A DNA stretch of 9,320 nucleotides from Bacteroidota bacterium (GCA_022567875.1 JADFGB010000024.1:1-9320), one strand, 5' to 3'. Shown: positions 1 through 7,248, counted from the stretch's first letter. Notes: generated from the letters alone by a model not told the origin. Translations and numbers: made by a program.

Positions 1-1
1 A

Positions 2-799
2 GATAAAATTTTAAATGAAGCTCTCTCAAACATTGGAGACCAAAGTCTTTTTACAAAAGAACTCGAAGAAGAGCTGTTAAATAATAAAATTGATATTGCT
101 GTACACAGTTTAAAAGACCTGGAGACAACTCTACCAAAGGGATTGAAGTTAGCAGTCGTTACAAAAAGACACCCAGCAGAAGATGTTTTAATTGCAAAAA
201 AGAAAGGAACAACCTTAGCATCACTTCCGGAAAACGCAATTGTTGCTACAGGATCTCTTAGAAGAAAAAGCCAATTGCTACACTTAAGACCTGATTTAAA
301 AATTGTGGGTTTGAGAGGAAATGTTCCAACACGAATTGATAAATTCCTTAAATCAAATTGGGATGCAATTATTTTAGCGCGTGCCGGTGTGGAACGATTG
401 AACTTAAAAAAACATATCTCTTCCATTATTAAAAATTACGAGATTGTTCCTGCGGTGGGGCAGGGAGCTTTGGGAATAGAAATAAACAAAAAGAACAAAA
501 GAGCAGCCAAGCTCATTAAACCTTTGCACGATGATAAAACATACATTGAAATTACATCAGAAAGAGCTTTCTTAAAATCTTTAGGTGGTGGATGCCAAGT
601 GCCGGTAGGAGCTTATGCTGTAATAAAATCAAACGGTTTATATTTGAGCGGAATAGTTGCCTCGCTAGATGGAAGAACCACTTACTCAAAATCTGTAAGG
701 GGGAAAAAAAGCGATGCCGAAAAAATAGGGAAATCTTTGGCAAAGGATATATTGAAAGCAGGTGCAAAAATAATTTTGAACGATATTTATAATAGGTGA
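2..799 (+). CDS. hemC: Hydroxymethylbilane synthase (porphobilinogen deaminase), 5'-truncated by window edge
   Basis: This cytoplasmic enzyme joins four porphobilinogen molecules into linear hydroxymethylbilane, the substrate of the HemD domain encoded next. The frame is open from base 2, giving 265 residues; a full protein is about 310, so roughly 45 N-terminal residues are missing. A TTG at 143 is an internal leucine codon, not the start, because clear HemC sequence precedes it (GLFTKELE-type segment, here SLFTKELEEELL, then DIAVHSLKD). Seen motifs: HSLKD with the catalytic Asp codon at 116-118; TGSLRRKSQLL and LRGNVPTR for substrate and cofactor contacts; VGQGALGIE; and LGGGCQVPVGAYA, whose Cys (codon 593-595) carries the dipyrromethane cofactor. 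The residue after KDL is Glu where Pro is usual. The stop TGA sits 8 bases before the preferred start of the next gene, consistent with operon expression. Identification is secure. Confidence 0.97.
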   Translation, partial: DKILNEALSNIGDQSLFTKELEEELLNNKIDIAVHSLKDLETTLPKGLKLAVVTKRHPAEDVLIAKKKGTTLASLPENAIVATGSLRRKSQLLHLRPDLKIVGLRGNVPTRIDKFLKSNWDAIILARAGVERLNLKKHISSIIKNYEIVPAVGQGALGIEINKKNKRAAKLIKPLHDDKTYIEITSERAFLKSLGGGCQVPVGAYAVIKSNGLYLSGIVASLDGRTTYSKSVRGKKSDAEKIGKSLAKDILKAGAKIILNDIYNR

Positions 800-800
800 T
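794..800 (+). promoter_or_regulatory. Ribosome binding site for the tetR-hemD fusion gene
   Basis: AGGTGAT is complementary to the conserved AUCACCU at the 3' end of bacterial 16S rRNA and lies 7 bases before ATG 808. It overlaps the hemC stop codon, so translation of the two genes may be coupled. It favours ATG 808 over the upstream in-frame GTG at 796, which has no recognisable ribosome binding site. Confidence 0.6.
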
Positions 801-807
801 TAAATTT

Positions 808-2217
808 ATGCAGTTAGCAGTTAATAAAAAAATAAACAGGGAAGAGAGAAAAAATTTAATACAGAAAAAAATCATTAATTCTGCTTATCTTCTTTTCTCT
901 CAAAACAATTATCACGAGGTTATGATTGAAGATGTTGCAAAAAATGCCGGTATAGCAAAGGGAACTGTTTATAATTATTTCAATTCAAAAGAGGAATTGT
1001 ATTTTTACCTAATTGAACAAAAACTTTCTGCATTAACCAATTCTTTAATTGATAAAATTAAAAGAGAGAACAACAGGATAAATGCACTTAATACTTTTGT
1101 CATACACAATTATATGTTTATGATGAAGTATAATAACTTCTTCCTCATTTATCAAAAAGAATCTTTCAACAGACAAAACGAATTTTGCGAAGAAATAAAC
1201 ATTTTAGAAAACAGACTAAAACAATTGTTAAATGATATAATTAGCAGAGGACAGGAAGATGGAGTTTTCAGAAAAACAGACATTAAACTAACAACTGAAC
1301 TTATATTGGGCAGTCTATATGCTGCCGTTAACAAGGGAATTGAAAAGAGTTATTCAAAAGAACAGCAAAAATCAGAGAGAGAAAAGATATTTAATTTTGT
1401 ACTGCAAAGTCTTGTTACAAATAATAAAATTTCAGAAACCCTGCCTCTTCTCGGTAGAACAATAGTTATCACAAGAACAGTAGAGCAATCAGAAGAGTCG
1501 GCACAGGCTTTTGTAAAATTAGGTGCTGATACAATAATCTTTCCAACGTTGGATATTGTACCGCCTGAAAGCTGGCAGGCGTTTGACGAAATTGTAAAGA
1601 GTAAAGAAAAAATTGACTTTATAATTTTTACTTCAAAGCATGCCGTAGAAATGTTTGTAAAAAGATGCGATGAATTAAAAATTAAATTCGATTATAAAAA
1701 CACTAAGGTTGTTGCAGTCGGTAATAAAACCTCATTTACATGTAATGAAATGAATATTCCCGTTACTATTATTCCTAAAATATTCAGCGGAAAAGGTGTT
1801 GTAGACGAACTTTCAAAATTCGATATAAAAAACAAAGTGGTTTTTATTCCACGCTCAGCAATAGGAAGAGAGGAGCTTCCCCACGGGCTTTCTGACAGAG
1901 GAGCAATTTTAAAAACTGCTAATGTTTATAATGTAACATTTCCAAATAAAAATATTGTGGAAGAAAAGATTAAAAAATTAAAAGAAACAAAACCGGACAT
2001 GTTTATCTTTACGAGTCCTTCTACTTTTAAAAACTTTTTAAAACTTTTAGATATAATAAATCCTCCTCAATTTTTTTCTCAATTCGATGTTGCTTCAATC
2101 GGCCCGACAACAAAAGCAGCTATCGAAACACGAAAAGTAAAAGTGGATGTGATGCCCGATGATTTTACAATTAACGGATTAATTCAAGCAATTATTAACT
2201 ACTATAAATTAAAATAA
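808..2217 (+). CDS. hemD: TetR-family regulator fused to uroporphyrinogen-III synthase (HemD)
   Basis: The product is one 469-residue protein with two complete domains. Residues ~16-66 are a TetR N-terminal helix-turn-helix (IEDVAKNAGIAKGTVYNYF, then NSKEEL), followed to ~205 by a helical TetR ligand/dimer region. After a short linker, residues ~215-469 are a full-length HemD of about 255 residues: GRTIVITR (216-223), FTSKHAVE (~274), IPRSAIGREELP (~347), FTSPSTF (~401), SIGPTTKAA (~430) and a GLIQAI tail (~457). HemD cyclises hydroxymethylbilane with D-ring inversion to uroporphyrinogen III. ATG 808 was chosen for its ribosome binding site; GTG 796, overlapping the hemC stop, is the alternative (473 residues). 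No in-frame ATG, GTG or TTG occurs between 1306 and 1549, so a separate HemD start is unlikely. Regulation of the hem operon by the TetR half is inference; the domain calls are strong. Confidence 0.93.
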   Translation: MQLAVNKKINREERKNLIQKKIINSAYLLFSQNNYHEVMIEDVAKNAGIAKGTVYNYFNSKEELYFYLIEQKLSALTNSLIDKIKRENNRINALNTFVIHNYMFMMKYNNFFLIYQKESFNRQNEFCEEINILENRLKQLLNDIISRGQEDGVFRKTDIKLTTELILGSLYAAVNKGIEKSYSKEQQKSEREKIFNFVLQSLVTNNKISETLPLLGRTIVITRTVEQSEESAQAFVKLGADTIIFPTLDIVPPESWQAFDEIVKSKEKIDFIIFTSKHAVEMFVKRCDELKIKFDYKNTKVVAVGNKTSFTCNEMNIPVTIIPKIFSGKGVVDELSKFDIKNKVVFIPRSAIGREELPHGLSDRGAILKTANVYNVTFPNKNIVEEKIKKLKETKPDMFIFTSPSTFKNFLKLLDIINPPQFFSQFDVASIGPTTKAAIETRKVKVDVMPDDFTINGLIQAIINYYKLK

Positions 2218-2234
2218 TACAATTTTTTATGTGC

Positions 2235-2238
2235 GGAG
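2235..2238 (+). promoter_or_regulatory. Ribosome binding site that fixes the hemE TTG start
   Basis: GGAG lies 6 bases before TTG 2245. The nearby ATG codons at 2229 and 2261 are out of frame with hemE, so this site supports the rare TTG initiator. Confidence 0.65.
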
Positions 2239-2244
2239 TAAAGG

Positions 2245-3315
2245 TTGACTAAATTAAAAAATGATTTATTTATAAAAGCCTGTAAAAGACAGCCGGTTGA
2301 AAGAACCCCTGTTTGGATGATGCGCCAGGCTGGAAGATTTTTACCTGAGTATAGAGCTATTAGAGAAAAAACAGATTTTCTAACTCTCTGCAAAACTCCG
2401 GAGCTTGCATCCGAAGTTACAATTCAGCCGGTTGATATTATCGGTGTTGATGCAGCAATAATTTTTTCCGATATACTTGTTATACCTGAAGCAATGGGAA
2501 TGAATTTAGAATTGATTGAATCAAAAGGACCTGTTTTTGAAAAACCTATTAGAAGCGAAGCGGATTTTAATGAGTTAAAAAACATAGATCCTTTCACGGA
2601 TTTAAAATTTGTATTGGATGCTGTATCACTAACAAAAAAGGAATTAAATAACAGGGTCCCATTAATCGGATTCAGTGGTTCACCATGGACATTACTCACA
2701 TATATGGTAGAGGGAAGAAGCTCTAAAAATTTCTTAAACGTTAAAAGTATGCTTTATAATAATCCCAAGCTGGTGCACACTATTTTGGATAAACTGGCTT
2801 CGGTTGTTGCCGATTATCTCTCTGCAAAACTAGAAGCCGGTGCAGATGCCGTGCAGATATTCGATACCTGGGGAGGAGTGCTTTCGCAAAAAGATTTTAG
2901 AGAGTTTTCTCTTAATTACATTACAAAAATTATTGCAAACATAAAACGTAATGACCAGCCGGTAATTGTCTTTGCCAAAGGCGTTCATCATAGTTTAAAA
3001 GAAATAGTTACAGCAGGTGCAGATGTAGTAGGTCTTGATTGGACAATGGAATTAAATATAGCAAGAAATGAATTAGAAGATAAAGCCGCCATACAAGGTA
3101 ATATGGATCCGACAATTTTGTTTGCTGATAACACAGTAATAAAAGAAGAAGTAAAAAGAATTTTGAATTCATACGGAAAAGGAAGCGGACATATTTTTAA
3201 TCTCGGTCATGGAATTTTGCCGACCACAGACCCTGATAAAGTCAAAGCATTTGTAAATTATGTAAAAGAAGAGAGTGTTAAATATCACGTTGTTTCGTCT
3301 CCTACCATTCTGTGA
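2245..3315 (+). CDS. hemE: Uroporphyrinogen decarboxylase
   Basis: This cytoplasmic enzyme decarboxylates the four acetate side chains of uroporphyrinogen III to give coproporphyrinogen III, using no cofactor. The 356-residue product has the normal family length. Seen motifs: the N-terminal signature PVWMMRQAGRFLPEYR (residues 22-37), with substrate-binding Arg27 and Arg31; FSDILVIPEAMG with the catalytic Asp76; GSPWTLLTYMVEG with the conserved Tyr153; IFDTWGG (205-211); and FNLGHGILP with conserved His322. The start is TTG, supported by GGAG 6 bases upstream and by the Phe/Lys-rich lead-in to the signature beginning directly after it. The gene follows the hemD fusion by 27 bases and precedes hemN by 32, matching their consecutive reactions. 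Nothing looks damaged or fused. Identification is secure; only the use of TTG is inferred. Confidence 0.98.
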   Translation: MTKLKNDLFIKACKRQPVERTPVWMMRQAGRFLPEYRAIREKTDFLTLCKTPELASEVTIQPVDIIGVDAAIIFSDILVIPEAMGMNLELIESKGPVFEKPIRSEADFNELKNIDPFTDLKFVLDAVSLTKKELNNRVPLIGFSGSPWTLLTYMVEGRSSKNFLNVKSMLYNNPKLVHTILDKLASVVADYLSAKLEAGADAVQIFDTWGGVLSQKDFREFSLNYITKIIANIKRNDQPVIVFAKGVHHSLKEIVTAGADVVGLDWTMELNIARNELEDKAAIQGNMDPTILFADNTVIKEEVKRILNSYGKGSGHIFNLGHGILPTTDPDKVKAFVNYVKEESVKYHVVSSPTIL

Positions 3316-3336
3316 TTAAACAATATTAAAATTATT

Positions 3337-3341
3337 AAGGA
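3337..3341 (+). promoter_or_regulatory. Ribosome binding site for hemN
   Basis: AAGGA lies 6 bases before ATG 3348, the same spacing as the hemE site, and supports the annotated hemN start. Confidence 0.6.
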
Positions 3342-3347
3342 ACTCTT

Positions 3348-4724
3348 ATGTTTGAAATTAATCTTGATCTTGTAAAAAAATATGATAAACCCGGACCGCG
3401 ATACACAAGCTATCCAACGGCTCCTCATTTTAATGAAAGTTTTACTCATGAGGATTATCTAGACGAAATTATAAAAACAAACTACGGCGAGAATTTGCCC
3501 GAGCTATCGCTTTATTTTCATTTACCTTACTGCGATACTCTCTGCTATTTCTGCGGCTGTAATATGCTGATTACACGTAACAGAGACCGCGTAAAAGAAT
3601 ACATTAAATATGTAAAGAAAGAAATAGACCTTTTAAGAACATATATTTTAACCGACAGAAAAGTTTCTCAGCTTCATTGGGGAGGCGGCACACCTACACA
3701 TTTGCTTCCCGACGAAATAAACGATCTGGCTTCTTACATAAAATCATCATTTAATTTCAAAATTGATTCCGAAAACGGATGCGAAATCGACCCAAGAGAA
3801 CTAACACGAGAACATCTTGAAGCACTTAGAAATAATGGTTTTAACAGAATAAGCATGGGTGTTCAGGATTTTAATGAAAAGGTACAAAAAGCTATCAACA
3901 GAATTCAACCTGAAGATATTACAAGACAAACTGTCACCTGGGTAAGAGAACTCGGCTTCAACAGTATAAATCTGGATTTAATTTACGGACTTCCTTTTCA
4001 AACCCTTAATTCTTTTGCTGAAACCGTTGAAAAAATAATAGATATTTCTCCCGATAGAATTGCGGTTTTCAATTATGCTTATGTGCCTTGGATGAAAAAA
4101 CACATGGCATTAATTCATGATGAGGATTTACCTAAACCCGAAATAAAATTAGATATTATAAAAATGACAATTGAAAAATTAACTTCAGCAGGTTATGTGT
4201 TTATAGGCATGGATCATTTTGCAAAACCTGATGACGAACTTGCAATTGCATTAAAAGAAAAAAAACTGTGCAGAAATTTTCAGGGCTATAGTACACACGC
4301 TGCTACAGACCTTTACTCAATGGGGATAACCGCAATAAGCCAGCTTAATAATATTTATACACAAAATTTTAAAACAGAAAAAGAATATTATAATGCAATT
4401 GACTGCGACACCCTACCAATCGCAAAGGGTTATATGCTTAGCTATGATGATCACCTTCGTCGAGAAATAATAATGAAATTAATGTGCAACTTCGAGCTTG
4501 ATATAAATGAAACAGAAAAAAAGTTTAAAATTAATTTTAATGATTATTTTTCTTGGGGAATGAATAATTTAAAACAGTTTGAAGACGATAATCTTGTGAG
4601 ATTAAAAAAAGATAAAATTACAGTTACTGAAATGGGGAAACTTCTTATAAGAAACATCGCCATAAATTTTGACAAATACATTGAAAGCAAAGAGGACACG
4701 GCAAAGTATTCTAAAACCATTTAA
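3348..4724 (+). CDS. hemN: Oxygen-independent coproporphyrinogen III oxidase (radical SAM)
   Basis: HemN oxidatively decarboxylates two propionate side chains of coproporphyrinogen III to give protoporphyrinogen IX, using S-adenosylmethionine and a [4Fe-4S] cluster instead of oxygen. The 458-residue product has true HemN length. Seen: GPRYTSYPTAPHF near the N-terminus (16-28); Tyr56 ahead of the radical-SAM cysteines Cys62, Cys66 and Cys69 (CX3CX2C) plus the HemN-type extra Cys71; HWGGGTPT (110-117); EIDPRE (Glu147); RISMGVQDF; DLIYGLPFQT; a GMDHFA stretch and NFQGYSTH; and a C-terminal HemN_C-like region (~365-440). The extra cysteine, the N-terminal PRYTSYPT motif and the full C-terminus distinguish it from the HemW/YggW relatives. 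It needs anaerobic or low-oxygen conditions to keep its cluster, which suggests an anaerobic or facultative host. The start is supported by AAGGA 6 bases upstream. Confidence 0.97.
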   Translation: MFEINLDLVKKYDKPGPRYTSYPTAPHFNESFTHEDYLDEIIKTNYGENLPELSLYFHLPYCDTLCYFCGCNMLITRNRDRVKEYIKYVKKEIDLLRTYILTDRKVSQLHWGGGTPTHLLPDEINDLASYIKSSFNFKIDSENGCEIDPRELTREHLEALRNNGFNRISMGVQDFNEKVQKAINRIQPEDITRQTVTWVRELGFNSINLDLIYGLPFQTLNSFAETVEKIIDISPDRIAVFNYAYVPWMKKHMALIHDEDLPKPEIKLDIIKMTIEKLTSAGYVFIGMDHFAKPDDELAIALKEKKLCRNFQGYSTHAATDLYSMGITAISQLNNIYTQNFKTEKEYYNAIDCDTLPIAKGYMLSYDDHLRREIIMKLMCNFELDINETEKKFKINFNDYFSWGMNNLKQFEDDNLVRLKKDKITVTEMGKLLIRNIAINFDKYIESKEDTAKYSKTI

Positions 4725-4746
4725 GGAAACAACAAACCCCAAAATA

Positions 4747-4774
4747 CAAATGACAAATAACAAATGACAAATAA
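4747..4774. repeat. Tandem repeat, two exact copies of CAAATGACAAATAA
   Basis: Two perfect 14-base units, each made of two 7-base words (CAAATGA then CAAATAA), follow directly after hemN. A partial CAAATAC word recurs at 4786-4792. The unit is not coding and is too short and spacer-free to be a CRISPR. Confidence 0.85.
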
Positions 4775-4828
4775 ATCACAATTACCAAATACTAAATAAC
4801 AACAAACTTTTTTTGGTAATTGTAATTT
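4773..4828. repeat. Inverted repeat with 17-base arms between hemN and hemH
   Basis: Arms at 4773-4789 and 4812-4828 pair at 16 of 17 positions, including 12 uninterrupted pairs (ACAATTACCAAA with TTTGGTAATTGT), around a 22-base loop. The stem is A+T-rich and no T-run follows the right arm, so it is a poor intrinsic terminator. It could be the core of a repetitive palindromic element, an mRNA processing or stability hairpin, or a spaced operator. I cannot decide between these from one copy. Confidence 0.75.
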
Positions 4829-4878
4829 TGAATTTATTGGAGTTTTGGAAATTATCTTTTAGGATTTCTAAACTAATT

Positions 4879-5820
4879 ATGAAAAAAATAGCAATAGTTT
4901 TATTAAACCTTGGCGGACCGGATTCGCTTGATGCGGTTCAGCCTTTTCTTGAAAATCTTTTTAACGATCCAGATATTTTTAAACTTCCGTTTCAAAAATC
5001 ATTGGCTAGATACATCTCAAAAAAAAGAGCACCTAAGGTAAAGAAACAATACGAAACAATCGGAGGAAAATCCCCCATCGGTAAGTGGACAGAGTTGCAA
5101 AGACAGTTATTGGAAATATCTTTAAGAAAAGAATATCTGAATACGGATGTGTTTGTGGCAATGCGATACTGGCACCCTTTAACATCGGAAACAACAGCAA
5201 AAATTGAAAAAGAAAATTATTCTAAAATTATTTTGCTCCCACTTTATCCACATTATTCAATATCTACAACAGGTTCGTCTTTTAATGAGTGGAATCGAAT
5301 TTACAGAGGCTCGGTTGACACAATATATATAGACCCATATTTTGATAATCACTTTTACATTCAAGCAATAAACGAAAAGATTGATAAAACATTACTGAAG
5401 TTTCCGGAGAGGAATAAAGGAGATGTTCATCTCGTTTTCAGTGCGCACGGAACACCGATTAGCTATGTTAAAAAGGGTGACCCGTACAGCGGACACATAA
5501 ATAAAACAATAGAAGCTGTAATGAAAAAAAGAAACGAACAGTATTCGTTGTGCTATCAAAGTAAGGTCGGTCCGGCAAAATGGCTGGAGCCAAGCACCGC
5601 CGACAAAATAAAGGAACTTGCCGAAAAAGGGAGAAAGAACCTTTTAATAATACCCATAAGTTTCGTATCCGATCATATTGAAACAATACACGAATTAGGA
5701 GTTCTTTATAAAAAAACAGCAGGCAAAGCAGGTGTAGAAAATTATATTGTAATGGAGGGATTAAACGATTCCGATATTTTTATCGAAGCATTGACTGATG
5801 TAACAAAACCATATTTATAA
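4879..5820 (+). CDS. hemH: Ferrochelatase
   Basis: Ferrochelatase inserts ferrous iron into the porphyrin macrocycle, the last step of protohaem synthesis. The 313-residue product matches bacterial family length. Seen: N-terminal IAIVLLNLGGPD (4-15), YETIGGKSPI (58-67), MRYWHP (95-100), LLPLYPHYS (119-127), FSAHGTP with the metal-site His190, GPAKWLEPS (231-239) and FVSDHIETIHELG with the conserved acidic residue Glu268. There is no membrane segment and no C-terminal cysteine cluster, so it lacks the [2Fe-2S] extension of some relatives. ATG 4879 is preferred because the first ferrochelatase strand begins immediately there; the upstream in-frame TTG at 4813 would add 22 residues read from the repeat-bearing spacer. 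No good ribosome binding site precedes it; the nearest purine run, AGGA at 4861-4864, is 14 bases away. With HemN present, protoporphyrin IX rather than coproporphyrin III is the likely substrate, which is inference. Confidence 0.96.
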   Translation: MKKIAIVLLNLGGPDSLDAVQPFLENLFNDPDIFKLPFQKSLARYISKKRAPKVKKQYETIGGKSPIGKWTELQRQLLEISLRKEYLNTDVFVAMRYWHPLTSETTAKIEKENYSKIILLPLYPHYSISTTGSSFNEWNRIYRGSVDTIYIDPYFDNHFYIQAINEKIDKTLLKFPERNKGDVHLVFSAHGTPISYVKKGDPYSGHINKTIEAVMKKRNEQYSLCYQSKVGPAKWLEPSTADKIKELAEKGRKNLLIIPISFVSDHIETIHELGVLYKKTAGKAGVENYIVMEGLNDSDIFIEALTDVTKPYL

Positions 5821-5826
5821 ATTTTT

Positions 5827-7227
5827 ATGAACACTAATAAAAATATTGTTATTCTAGGTGCAGGTATCTCCGGACTTACCGTAGCTTATCTTTTAAAGAA
5901 AGAAGGCTTCAATGTAACTGTGTTGGAAAAAAATAAGAAAGCAGGGGGCACGATTGAAACGATTGTTGAGAATGGTTTTTTATTCGACAAAGGTCCAAAC
6001 AGCTCTCTTGAAACTTATCCTATAATAAAAACATTAATTGATGAATTAAAATTAAAAGATGAATTAGTTTATGCAAATCCAATAGGAAACAAAAGATATA
6101 TTTTAAAAAAAGGTAAACTTCTTCATTTACCTATGTCTCCAAGGGCTTTTCTTTCAACTTCACTTTTTTCTGTAAAAGCAAAATTAAGATTATTAAAAGA
6201 ACCTTTTATAGGTAAAGGAAAAAGTGAAGAATCAATTGCTGAATTTGTAAAAAGAAGAATTGGCACAGAATTTTTAGATTATGCCATTAGTCCCTTTGTC
6301 AGTGGGGTTTATGCAGGTGACCCCGCTAAATTAAGTGTTAAATTTGCATTCCCAAAATTATACGAACTTGAACAAAAACACAGAAGTTTAATATTGGGAA
6401 CAATAAAAACCATCAGAGAAAGGAAAAAGCGAAAAGAGAAATCAAAACAAAATGCAAAAATGTTTTCATTTAAAAATGGAATGCATACTCTGCCAAACAG
6501 AATCGCTGAAGTTTTGGGAAACAGTTTATTATCATCTTCTGAAATTATAAATATCGAAAAAAAATTAGATGGATATAATATATTATTTACACAAAATAAT
6601 GAACAAAAAGAAATAAATGCAGATACTGTCATTTCAACACTTCCTGCTTATGTTTTATCAAATTTAATAAAAAACATTGATGAAGAAACTGCAAAACATT
6701 TAAACGATGTTTTTTATCCCTCTGTTTTAGTTTTATTTTTAGGCTATAAAAAAGAATCTGTTAAAAGAAAATTAGACGGCTTCGGTTTTTTAATTCCTCA
6801 AAAAGAAAAAAAATCTTTTTTGGGTGTAATTTGGAACTCTTCACTTTTCCCTAAAAGGACAGAAGATGACAATGTTTGTTTTACTCTGTTTATTGGAGGT
6901 GCTTTAAACAAGAATTTATCACTACGAACAAAAGAAGACTGTATTACAAAAACTATTAAAGAATTTTCTGAAATAATGAATATAAAAGAAGAACCTTTTT
7001 TTACCTCCACAAAATTTTGGGAAAAAGCTATTCCGCAGTACAATATTGGGTATGAAAAAGTTGACAAAGCCATTAAGCATTTTGAGTCAAATAATCCCGG
7101 GTTCTTTTTAGGGGGAAATTACAGAAGAGGAATTGCGCTCGGTGATTGTCTACACAGTGCGGAAATTATTTGTGAAGAAGTAAAAAAATATTTTAATCTT
7201 GCCGTCACCAATCATTCGGTGACTTAA
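5827..7227 (+). CDS. hemY: Protoporphyrinogen oxidase, HemY-type FAD enzyme
   Basis: This flavoprotein removes six electrons from protoporphyrinogen IX to give protoporphyrin IX, the substrate of HemH encoded just upstream. It is also named HemG or PgoX, but is unrelated to the flavodoxin-like HemG of E. coli. The 466-residue product shows a dinucleotide-binding fold at the N-terminus (VILGAGISGLTVAYLL, residues 8-23, with Glu34 ending strand 2 and GGT at 40-42), the FDKGPNSS motif (53-60), a central substrate domain, FKNGMHTLPNRIA, a VISTLPA strand, and the C-terminal FAD motif GGNYRRGIALGDC (429-441). It starts 6 bases after the hemH stop with no visible ribosome binding site, suggesting translational coupling. 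The last residues (AVTNHSVT) are encoded by a hairpin and look like an added tail. Classical HemY enzymes use oxygen, which contrasts with the oxygen-independent HemN; the acceptor here is unknown. Confidence 0.95.
   Translation: MNTNKNIVILGAGISGLTVAYLLKKEGFNVTVLEKNKKAGGTIETIVENGFLFDKGPNSSLETYPIIKTLIDELKLKDELVYANPIGNKRYILKKGKLLHLPMSPRAFLSTSLFSVKAKLRLLKEPFIGKGKSEESIAEFVKRRIGTEFLDYAISPFVSGVYAGDPAKLSVKFAFPKLYELEQKHRSLILGTIKTIRERKKRKEKSKQNAKMFSFKNGMHTLPNRIAEVLGNSLLSSSEIINIEKKLDGYNILFTQNNEQKEINADTVISTLPAYVLSNLIKNIDEETAKHLNDVFYPSVLVLFLGYKKESVKRKLDGFGFLIPQKEKKSFLGVIWNSSLFPKRTEDDNVCFTLFIGGALNKNLSLRTKEDCITKTIKEFSEIMNIKEEPFFTSTKFWEKAIPQYNIGYEKVDKAIKHFESNNPGFFLGGNYRRGIALGDCLHSAEIICEEVKKYFNLAVTNHSVT
7204..7223. 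repeat. Hairpin spanning the last codons of hemY
   Basis: GTCACC (7204-7209) and GGTGAC (7218-7223) form a perfect 6-base stem with an 8-base loop, ending 1 base before the hemY TAA stop. Four of six pairs are G-C, which stands out in this A+T-rich sequence. No T-run follows, so it is not a typical intrinsic terminator. It may slow ribosomes or 3' nucleases at the end of hemY, or be a small repetitive palindrome inserted there. Confidence 0.6.
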
Positions 7228-7248
7228 GAAAGAGTATCAATATTTGCT

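Larger units (their letters stand above)
4725..4878. other. Longest internal spacer in the cluster (hemN-hemH), repeat-bearing
   Basis: This 154-base spacer is much longer than the other gaps in the cluster (6 to about 70 bases). Its left half is rich in A and C (CAAAT-type words) and its right half in T and G (TTTGG, TTGGAG, TTTTGG), as expected for a diverged inverted repeat. It holds a tandem repeat and an inverted repeat, annotated separately. I see no convincing promoter, terminator or small gene. The hemH frame is open upstream to TTG 4813, but that extension encodes repeat sequence rather than ferrochelatase. Confidence 0.6.

Noticed and set aside
4747..4774. Possible CRISPR array
   Set aside because: Units are 7 or 14 bases, directly adjacent, without unique spacers, and no cas gene is present.
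4825..4870. Promoter for hemH (TTGAAT ... TATCTT)
   Set aside because: The spacing is about 19 bases and the -10 match is weak; in A+T-rich DNA such pairs are common, so I do not annotate it.
4813..4878. N-terminal extension of ferrochelatase from TTG 4813
   Set aside because: The 22 added residues are read from the inverted-repeat spacer, have no family similarity that I recognise, and TTG 4813 lies inside the repeat arm; ATG 4879 begins exactly at the first ferrochelatase strand.
6309..6632. Reverse-strand open frame of 107 codons inside hemY
   Set aside because: It is an antisense shadow rich in Phe and Ser, as expected opposite A-rich coding sequence; the HemY frame is continuous and motif-bearing.
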